From Pyrocephalus nanus (Eukaryota; Chordata; Aves; Passeriformes; Tyrannidae), in contig CM076268.1 of the NCBI GenBank assembly GCA_038380795.1, forward strand, positions 28,653,501 to 28,717,500: a DNA stretch of 64,000 nucleotides, written 5' to 3'. The notes under the pieces are model-generated. The model saw only the letters and a program-made list of their open reading frames with translations. It was not told the origin of the DNA and ran no database searches. Of this stretch, positions 53,701 through 64,000 are shown one piece after another. The translations under genes were made by a program, and so were the position numbers. Position 1 is the first letter of the stretch, and each line of letters begins with the position of its first letter.

Positions 53701-56700
53701 TTTTATAAAAAGCTAAAAATTCTCCTGAATGTTGATTTGAAGCAGGGAAAAAAGAAGCAGGGCAATAGGTTGTAAGCAAAAGCAGTAAGCAGTAACATGT
53801 AAAAATAAGCTTACCACAGTTTCTTTATGAAGGCCATTCAAAGATTAGCTAAGTATATTGTTATATTCCTTGTGAATACTTAGCAACTGGTATACAGTTT
53901 ATATAAATGATAATATCTATGGATATAATGTTTGTATATTCTCTGCTAATTGGCTTCATGAGCAAGATGATTTTATTTGCCTTACAAAACCTGCTCTATG
54001 TATGTAACAAAGCCCAAGGGATAAATATATTTTTGAAAGTTGTTTCAATATAGCTTTGTTGTTAATTAAAACCATTAAATGCCTATCATTACACAGAAGC
54101 AAAGCCATGTTTTCCTTAATACTATCTACTGTTCTGTTTCTTGGAGAGGTAATTATCCATTACCAAACACCAAGTTATGGTTTTTTACTCAGTGGTTTTC
54201 TTTGTTGGAGAAAAATGTCTGCAAATTCGTGAAACCATTTTTTGTCATTTTCAATGAGAAGCAAGGATAAAGACAAAGTCATACTGAAAAGATCAAAATA
54301 AGGGAAAGTTCAGGAAAAACCGAACTTTTAAATTTATGACAAGAATTTTCAGTGTTCCATAGATATGTGTGTAGATACCAGTGTGATAACCAGAGTTGGT
54401 CAAAACTAACTTAAAATCTTTAGCAGTGAAACTTTGACATTTAGGGTTGTGACTGATGTCAAGAGAGAATATTAACTTGTCATGACAGCAATTCTGATAA
54501 AATATTATTTGTTTTTTTTTTAAAATGGTCTTTTTAAAGTAGCAGCATTTTATCTAAAACTTTGACCTCTTTGTGATATTTGTTTTATAAATTACATTTT
54601 TAAATCCACTTTTCCTCTAGGACATTGTCCTTATTGCTATATCAAGGCGATCAAAATATCGGGAGGTAATTAGATAATAGCAATGGTAGGAAAATGGAAT
54701 AAAATAACAAACGTATACAAATGTCAGGGGGAAATGTAAGAAGACAATCTTGAAGCTTTGCAAATGAGAATTTTAGATAGAATTTTATTTTTTAAATAAG
54801 TTTCTACCCAAAAAATCCTTTTGAAGTTGTGGAGCTTTCAAAAGTGTCAGGAGAATGACAGCAGAGCAGTTTTCAGTACATAATTGGGAGCTGGCTCGAC
54901 GCATGACACCAAAGAGTGGGCTGAATCTAGATTTTATTCTGAGATGACTCTGTGCTATCACCCAGAATCAGAAGGTGAATTCATGATGTCCAAGCTTCAG
55001 AAGGTCTGCAGCTGGTGAAATCACACCATGGTCTGTTTCTCATGGGCCAGGCTGTGAAAAGTTCTGTCGTTAGAACTGCAGAAATACATATGGGCTCCTT
55101 GAACCTGTAGGGAGACATCAAAAGCATTCAGCTCAGATAATTTCCAAGAAATCCAGTAAGGAATTGCAAAAAAACTCCATTTGTTTTAACATAGCCAGTT
55201 GTAGCCTACTAGTTAATCCGTAAGTGCAGAGCTCTTGTGTAGAACAACTGGAGAAGCCAGCAGGTCCCAACAGCTGTCCAGCTGCACAAACCTCTCTTGC
55301 TCTCCCTCTCCAGTAAAACTGATAGAATATTGCTACAGGGAGTCTTTGGTTACTACACTGCACAGAGCAGTACGAGAACCTATAGAAAATCAACAAGAAT
55401 TTGTATTTGTTGTTAGATCCAACTTTTCAATGACTTTTTTGTTTACAAAACAGTCTGCTGAGTTCACCATCGCAGAGATAACAAGGGTAGTTCTTCTCTC
55501 AAAAGCTTGTAATTGCCCACCAAAAAGCAGTTGGAAGCTTTAAAAAGAATCTGTTCTCTGTGTGAAACAGATTTGTTTCCACTTTACCCACACATAATGA
55601 GTAATGGTGTTGGGAATTGGTTCAGTTTTGTCCACAAGCAGATGCTTTTGAGCTACCTGATTTTCAGTATTTAGCTGTAGCACTCACAATGTCCTTGGAG
55701 TCCAGCACCTGTTGTCTCTCATTGTCACTGAGCAATGACTTTGTTTTTTAATCTGCCAAAGAAAGATGAGGGGCTTGTTTGTCTTTCAAATAGTGGCAAG
55801 GAGCTCATGCCGTAGGGTTTTTTAGTCGGTAACTAGTGACATCTGTTGAAGACTTTGTATCTGTATTGGTCTAACTTTTATGATTACTTAACAGTTTTAA
55901 TTTCATGCTTAACGACCTGGTTGTCCATATCAAAGGGTAATTTACAATGCCCCTGGCAAGTGCCTGACTCAGCAGAATCCAGGGTACTCACAGTTAATTT
56001 ATTTGACCCTTAAAAGAATTGTGGTGCTGCACATACATCTTTTCTATATCAATGTTGCCATCTGATTCAACAGCAGCATTTCCACACTATAGCATGTTGT
56101 TTGTATCTTAAAGCCTTGAAAAGTGGCAAAACTGCAGATGGACAGGGGTTCAAGTTTCCTGCCTGCTTTGCAAGAGAGAAGCCTGTGAAACTCCTGGAAA
56201 AAATACCTCCAATTTATTTTCCACACCTTTTTCACCCCATTTTGATTTTGTGTTAGGGAAATTAGATACAAAAAATTTGGAGACAGAGCAATACTTGCCT
56301 GCACTTTATAAAGAAGCCATCAGAGGATAATATTCTTGTTCATATTGTTTTCATCACTCTTATGATTGCTTCATTTAATGCTACATCTTTTTCAGTGCCT
56401 GTGTTGCTGCACTAATAACATCAGCATGTTGCAGTCACTGCTCCTTCAAAGACTAGTATTAATTGAAGCAATTTATTCAACCAGAGCTGAAGATGGCCTA
56501 TTTATACTTTTATATAATGAATATTAACAGGTTACATTTATCTTGTCATGTCCTTTCAGCTCCTTTTTCTGCTAAGGGGGATTTGCTGCCCCAGACATGC
56601 TTTGCCCAGGCTCAGCACAGCAGAACCTGAGTGTTTCTGCCTTGCATGAGAGGTCAGAGATGCTCACCAGCCATCACATTATGGAAAGAGGAGCAACTCT

Positions 56701-59700
56701 GAACTGGTATCCTTGCTCCTCCATTACTTGCCAGCAAAATAATCTCTCACTCTGCCAAATAATGGAGCAGCATCTTATTTCAGCAAAGAAGATGATATTC
56801 ATAATTTGCGTCCTTCAACATAATATTTTAAATGATGTATATGCAATATGAAGTATATGGTGCTGATCCATTCCCAGGGGGTATAAGAAGTCTTACACTG
56901 TGTCAAAAAACCCTGCAAGATTGCTGAAAACTGCTGTTTCTCCGTGAAACTCCTCAGTCAGGGTACTGCAGAAAGCAGTATACACAAATGTATGTGCTAG
57001 AATACCTTGTCTTCCTTAATATTAGTAGTATAAGGCATAATGTGTCTAATCTTCACTTATGTTGTAGAGTTCTATTGTATGTAAAATAGCTTGCTTTTAA
57101 TAGTATGGCCATTACAATTAATTGAATTGATCTTGGGCTAATGAAAAACATAAGGGGAAACAGGTTCTCTCACATCAAAATATTTGATGTTCTCTGCAAT
57201 GAAGGGCCGTAAAAGTTGCGGAGCAAGATACTGCTGAGTTAGGATAGCTAGGGTCAAAATTGTGAATTGCAGTGAACAGCAGAATTTGTAGAGCAAGAGC
57301 TGAGTAAATACACAGGGTTTTAGAGTATTAATGCTGAAATACCTCTACCAAAGCCTCTGCGTGCAGTCCTCTGTCCGCCTAAACTATCAGTTCTGAGATA
57401 GCTATTGTGGTTTTTCCCTTCTAGGTTTTCCCTATCTATTATGTAGGACTTATTGTAAATGACATACAGAGAGAGAGGCTCTATATCCTAGACTCTAGTT
57501 ACTCTATGGATGATAATGGTTAAATACTGTAAGTGATCTTACATGACAAAGACATGTTTCTGATAATAATTTGTATTTTGTTTTAAGGCAATGTAATTTT
57601 TATCATTTTTCTTTCGTTTTGAGCTGTTTGAATGATATTGAAATTTTTATTCCAATTTGTGCAAATTTTCTTCTTGTTTCTATGGAGATTCTTGCTGAGG
57701 TACATTTTGTTTGCACAACTGGAAATTTGTTTTCTTAAATTTCAAATCAGAATTTCATGGGATTATCTGTGTGGTAGTGACTCAGTTACTGCTACTCTTC
57801 TCTCTTAATTGTGAGCCGCTTCCCTTACATGGTTTGAAGGGCATTATGCTACTTCAAGGGCAGACTTTATGTGGCATCCTAATCCCAGACATTTGCCATT
57901 TATCTCGCTGGCTTCTCAGGCGAGCAGTGGTGTATATCTGTTTCCTTAGATATGTCAGTTCAGGTCAATTGCTCTTTCCTACTCAAATCCCTCCTTCAGC
58001 GTTCTTGAACTTTCTTTATTTTCTATTCTAGGTCTATGCTCAATTAATTTTATATAAGTGTAACTCTCAGGATTCAGTGGTATTACGTAGGCTTCCCAAG
58101 TTAACGATCGTAGGCTGGGACCTTAAATTGCTCCTGTGCACTTTCTACATAATTTCTCCCTGGCTGAGTTCTAGGAACAGCTTCATTTCAGCAGTGGGGA
58201 ATGGCTTTTTCTATTGAAGATGAAAATACCTGAGGTTTTCAAGTATTCAAGAATTATGACATTCTTCAAAAAGACTACACCAATATCTTTTACCTCTGTG
58301 AAAAGCTATAATAGGTTTAAAGATGGTGATTAATCCACTCACCTGAGAAATGGCAAACTGATGAGATCACAGTTCAAACCCCAAACTTTGTGACTTGAAG
58401 TTGTTCCACATAGGACAAAAGTATCCTAGTCACCTCTGGCTGAGATCCAGCGTTATGTGAAACACTGGCTCAGATCCGATACCTCTGGTGGATTCAGGAA
58501 CTATGAGAGCATTCTTTGATTTCCTTTATATAGGCACTTCCTCATATCCTGGCTGTGCCAAGCCTTTCCCATGAAAAATTTTTTGTTTAGAAATACTGAA
58601 AAAGTCTCTGCCCTTTTATCTGTCGTTTCAGAGTCTGCATTGAGAATGAATAAATGTTTCTAGGAAACGGTTTGTATTTGATGTGAAAGGGTCTCTGTAG
58701 ATTATTAGAAGTTAGCAGCAGTAGTTCTGTTGCCTTATATCTAGTTTTGTTTCTAATTTTTCTGTTCCTTAGTCATCATTATCTTAAGTATTCCCAGTTG
58801 CATCTTTTGTTGGTTTTTTATGAACTGAATCCTTCACCTCAGTAGTATTTGTCCTGTTCTCCCTTGGTTTTCTTTAGATGCTAAACATGGTATTAAGATT
58901 GTATATTCTTCTCAGCTGTGTTGTGAGTGCTCTCTGTGCAGCCTATGCCATGAGACATGTGGAGTCCAAAACCACACTGATAGTTCTGCAGCTGCCCTTT
59001 TTTACAGGCTCACCCTCATTTGCAGCTCACCCTGCACATTTTTTCAACATTATTTTCTGTATTTATTTCTTCAGTTGAAGTATGTTTCTTTTTCTTCTAT
59101 TCCATCAGTTTTCACTTCTAGTTATGCAAGATGCATGTTATTGTTTCATGTCTGAATTATTACCACTGCCATTTATTTTTCTCACTGTACTACTCTGGTA
59201 TATTTTTAACACTTCCTAGTTTTGAGATATCTTTGCATCTTAGACATTTTATTTTTATTAATTTCCTATTTCCTGTTCCAAAACATTAAAAAAACTATTA
59301 AGAAGATCTTGATATTGCCTTGCTCTTGATCATTCTTCATTGTTGCTTGGAAGCTAGTGTGTAAATCATGTGATATTGTGCCTATTCAGGAAACAAAATC
59401 AAATTTTCCTATGTGAGGTTTTATAAGACCTTGTGTGAACTAAAACTAAAATGTAGATACAGGTATGCTGTGCTCTTCTCTTCAGGTACCTCTTAATTTT
59501 GTAGTACTATTGAAAAAGCAGTAAAGCTTTTCCAGAATGACTTGCTCATTTTTAGGTCTTACTGCCTCATGCTCTTCTTCCTGTGATTCGCTGGAGAAAT
59601 TTCATTACCGTTTATATAGCACCATGAATTTGTAAAAAAAATTAAATTTGCACTAAAATTGGAATAAATAGCATTCTTCTCCCTGAAGATCTTGCATTCT

Positions 59701-62700
59701 TAAAGAACCATTACAGCATCAACAGTCACATCTGTGTCCTTCACAGAAAACCAGGGTCCTCCTGAAGAAGCACCAGTGGTGTGGCATCCCTTCCCTCTCC
59801 TCCGTTTCTCTCACTTTATATTGGCTAATCATTGCCTTTAAAAAGCTTACTTTCTCAGGAGGTGGATGATGCATACTGTTTGCTGCAGGATCAGGAATGG
59901 GAGATAGTATCTTTTTGTGATCTCTCTGCTCTTCTCTGAACTTTTACCATGTAGATGCAATCTTTGTGTGGCCCTTTAATGGCAAAGTGAGCATCCTGGC
60001 CATGGAACAGGGTGGGATAAAACTTGTCCAGTATCTTATCCTTAATAATAACTACAAGATTATCCTTTGGAGTAGAAATCTTAGAATATAGCTAATAGTT
60101 ATGTAGCTGTGAGGAAAATAAATTGCTTCAGTGTTTGGATTTGCCTGCTAGTATGAGAATTGATACCTTTTTATTTTTCTAATCCTGTTTTATACTACTG
60201 TGGATTACACAAATACACAGTCCAAAAACATTTTTTTAAGATTTATTAATTTTTATCCCATATTTTAAATTAAAGGATGTTAGTGCCTTCAAGGCAAGTC
60301 CAGTCATAAAAATGGAAATAATGTTTCGGGAATCCTATCAGTTCTTTAATAATGACACATAATCCGAAGTGTGAGTCCTACTAATACCTCGCTGTGTAGG
60401 ACAGCAAATTCTGTAGATTACTGTTGTACTGCATTTAGGAAGGAATAGTGGACGTAAATGTTTTAAGTGGACTTACATTTGTCTTAGAATTTAAATAAAA
60501 TTCCTCTTATTCCTTAGAACTGCAACAGAGGAGTGTCCAATTTACTCCATTTATTTAATGGGCCACTGCCTTCTTTCATATTTCTCTCTTGTAAACATTA
60601 ACTTTCTTGTTTCTGTTTTGTTTGTGTAATTTTTTATTGTCATGTTCACTTCAAATCTGCTTTTATAATGTGTTTCAGTAAGAGTTTAGCTATATTGCAA
60701 GGCTGGCAAAGGGAGTGAGGCACCAGTGTTATAAGAACATCATATTTGATATACACTGTGTTGAGCTCAAGGTTAAGAAACAGGTGGTCATTGAAGTGAA
60801 ATCTGTTTCAACTCAACTTTAATCTAAAAGCATTATTAGATTGTGAATGTCAGATGAATTTATTTAACCCCTTGCACATAACAGCTTTCATATTCACAGA
60901 AAATACCTCTGACCCATAGAATGAGAACTGCCTGCCTTGCACTTTCTTCACTTCCCTCTCTTTTAGAAGTTTTTCAGTTGTGAAGGTAGGGGTTCCCAAA
61001 TTTAGTTTCTTTGGAGAGTATAACCTTATCTCCAAAGGAGTCACCACACAGAAGTTTTCAGATTTAGGTAAAAAATAAGATGTATGCCATGGATAGACTG
61101 TAACCATTTCAAACATTACTGTACATCTGCTGATAATTGTCTTTTTTTTTATTTCTTATGGGAATCACATTTTCCCTGAAAAGTAGATTATGTTTAGGAT
61201 GGTGACATACTTATAATTGTGTTAGATAGCAGTGACATTCATTATCTGGGCAGTAGCTACTGTGTCATAAACTATAGTGTAGATGATCACATTCAATACT
61301 GTGATAAGAACATCAAATACTTTTTGATAATGTCAGTTTTCAACTGTATTTACTATTAGTTTGGGATAATTTCCATCTCAGTTTGTTTGATCCCGAGACA
61401 AACATTTGCCACAGTCTAATGGTGTGATTGTTTACAACAGAGTTAGAAAATCTAAATTCAAGTTCGTGATTTAATGAATTTGTAGTTATTGTGTAACAGA
61501 GTCGCATGAACGTGCAGACTTTGCAGACAAACAGATGTGTAACAAATAATGGAGTTTATCATTGGTTCATCTCCTAAAGGAAGTGGCACACAGCCTCTCA
61601 GTCTAACTGATCAGGTTCACAGGAGGTAGTGAATCTTGCACATCAGAGTTTAATTCATGCAGCTTTGATTTATTTGAGCAGGATTGTCTGCCTAATTATG
61701 CTGATGAGGGTTCTCACACTTCCTTGCAGTTGTTGCTGATATTCTCTGGTGTGCGTTTGCCATGACACCGCAATATGATTTCCCCTGGGAATCTAATCAC
61801 TCAAGTAAATGTTGGGCAGCCAACAGCTACATAATTATCAAAGTCATGAAATTGCTTTTTAGAATTTGACTTCTGGTTTATCAAAGGGAACTCAGGAGCC
61901 CTAAACTTACATAGACATTAAGTTTTCTTTGGAGGTACTGACACAAACCAATACCTTTCAGGACAAAGGTCCTGAATGGGAGATTCAACAGATATACTTT
62001 GGATGATTCTTTTATCATTTGATGTTCCTAGGTTGTCTAACCATGTAATTTTTTTTGCCTATATTTTGAGTAAGTATGTTTGTTTCATTCTACATTTCTT
62101 GTGGAGGGTTAAAATATTAAAATTGTGACTCTTTCTCCAAGCTTTTCCTCGCAGTTCTTGCATCAAAAATGCAGTAAATATTGATAAAGATCAGAAGCGT
62201 GTCTGGAGTCAGAATTCTCAAAAAAATTACCTTTTTGTCTGAATTTTACATTTGTTTCCACTGTATATCTTTATTGGGTGATTTAGCTTCTGATGTATGG
62301 CTAGAACTATGGATTTCTCAGCAACAGGGCTGTTTCAGAAAGAGAAGCTAGGAGGGTTTAAGTTGAAAATCTTTCACAGAGTAGCTGATTTCAAAACTTG
62401 AACTCACATAACCCAGTAACTTGAGAATCAAAAAATTCCCACCCAGACTGCCATTCAATACATGTTCCAGAGACCACTGATATTTTTTAAAACACATCCT
62501 GCAACTGCTGATTCTGCAAGTAGTTGTTTGCCATAATCAGATTTAAAAGCCCTTTATCTCCTATCACCTGATGGCTGTGCTATAACCTTTGGCTTTAGAC
62601 TTCTGGTAGGAGCTCAGTACGTGTTTTCACCGAGAATGAAACTCTAATGGCCTTAACAGCACTACTCATTGTGTGTAACAGTGCTGGAAATTAGTTTCTT

Positions 62701-64000
62701 AGGCGCTGATCTTGACAGGTCAGCTGTCACAAATTGATAGACATATCTGTAAATACATCAGTCCTATAAACAAAATTGTGTCTGCAAGAAGTGGAGGCTA
62801 AAATTGGCACAGTTCTGAACAAGTGAAATGTTCCAAAGCACAAGGATGCACAGAAAAAAATCCCTTCTGGAAATGGTTTTCCTTATGTTCCATTTATGAA
62901 TTTTATCTGCATAATTTGCTTTTTAGAGACTGAAAAGTTTGCACCTGTATAGAGAACACTATGGAGTTCTGTTCTGAAGTGACATTTGCTCCTTTTCCTT
63001 GCACTTACCCCTGCTGCATAAAAGAGGAATCTTTGTGTTGCTCCCTTTGAACAAAAGGAATAAGTTTATGGTTTTGCACTGGCATGTCTCTAGTATTTTG
63101 TGGAATTCTTGGAGTTAGTGTAAAATGTGAAACACAGGGTATGCAAGAAGTTTTAAATTTCCCATTTTTTAATAAATATTTATTCAGCACTTATTGATTT
63201 TGCAAGCCATTTTGGCCCAAAGTCTTAATCATATACTTACTGCCTAGGACTACTGAAGAAACAACTGGAAATATTTCAGAGCAAGCATCTAAATTCAAAT
63301 TCAGAAGATACCATGGCTACAGGTCTTTATCTGCCTGTGTTGCTTGCAGACACTTTTATGTGTAGAAGCTCATCTGTCACTCCACACTGTCATCACAGGG
63401 GAGAGTTTTCAAACTGAAATACTTTAGCTTTCAGGTGTGTCATTAGAAAGCTGAGTATTGTTCATTCACTCACCTCCTCCTTCCTCCAGGTCATCTGGAT
63501 AAAAGGAGATGTACTTTAATTCTTTTCTCTCCTATGTCTCTCAACTTTCAAGATTTAATGACTATGGAATAATTTTCAACAGTTTTGATAGTTCCTGAAT
63601 ATTCACTGAATGTCCCATTCTTTTTCTAGTTCCCTGTTTATCAGTTTAGTGCAACAAAACAAAAATAAAACTGTACAGATCACTTCCATCACATTTTATT
63701 TGTTGACTTGATTTGTGAGGCTTTAGGATAAAACTGAAGTCATAGAAATAAATCATGTAAGACATCTAGCCATAGGCATTTTCAGTGAAATAAGTTCTTT
63801 CCAAGAAGATTTTGACTTGTTACGTGAAAATTATCTTCTGGGAGGAGGAATCCATATTTCACAGATCTTGGACTGTGTTTAATTTCTACAGGGCATGCCT
63901 TCAGCTAACAACACTGCTTCCACATACGCCAGCATAGTATTGGTGTTTAAGAGTGGAGCTGAAAAAAAAAGAAGAAACATTTTCTACTCGATACTATTTA

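Larger units (their letters stand above)
26020..64000 (+). other. GRID1: GRID1 intron (5' part), at least 38 kb, no exon recognised
   Basis: The stretch starts with GTAAAG and runs to the window end. I looked by eye for the expected next exon, beginning about LATWDSEKGLNGS, and did not find it. It contains three CR1 remnants (36478-36690, 40266-40308 and 42003-42585, all on the minus strand), several homopolymers and an AT-rich block. Strong small palindromes lie at 31093-31110, 33008-33034 and 48083-48106. From 26020 to 36240 and from 50800 to 64000 I see essentially unique AT-rich sequence, apart from short simple repeats. Confidence 0.8.

Noticed and set aside
58290..58395. tRNA-like B-box word (GTTCAAACCCC)
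   Set aside because: No matching A-box at the right spacing and no cloverleaf stems were found.

Overview
This window looks like vertebrate, most likely avian, genomic DNA. It is AT-rich, and almost all of it is intron. The recognisable interspersed repeats are decayed copies of the CR1 LINE, the main LINE family of birds and other sauropsids. I see no operons, bacterial genes, CRISPR arrays, tRNAs or rRNAs.

One gene is supported: a piece of GRID1 (ionotropic glutamate receptor delta-1, GluD1) on the + strand. Three consecutive coding exons are visible at 11873-12046, 24396-24557 and 25900-26019. Each has a clean AG acceptor and GT donor, and each both begins and ends between codons (phase 0). 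Together they encode 152 residues of the C-terminal part of the extracellular amino-terminal domain, which in delta receptors binds cerebellins across the synapse. The residues match GRID1 rather than its paralogue GRID2. No exon was recognised upstream (1-11872) or downstream (26020-64000), so both flanking introns run off the window.

The repeat landscape is sparse. A long CR1 copy (about 17390-19350, +) keeps the end of ORF1, the ORF2 endonuclease region and the 3' tail, but has lost the reverse transcriptase. A related copy lies on the other strand (about 42003-42585) and has lost the same domain through a different junction. A diverged ORF2 fragment lies at 36478-36690 (-) and a short 3' tail at 40266-40308 (-). 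The rest is intron with homopolymers, G/T- or A/C-rich low-complexity tracts, one AT-rich block bounded by a direct repeat, and a few strong palindromes and hairpins.

I found no evidence of a new biological system. The points most worth checking are the frame-neutral exon trio, the two CR1 copies without reverse transcriptase, and a few intronic stretches that may be conserved enhancers. Protein comparisons were made from memory of the families, not from searches.
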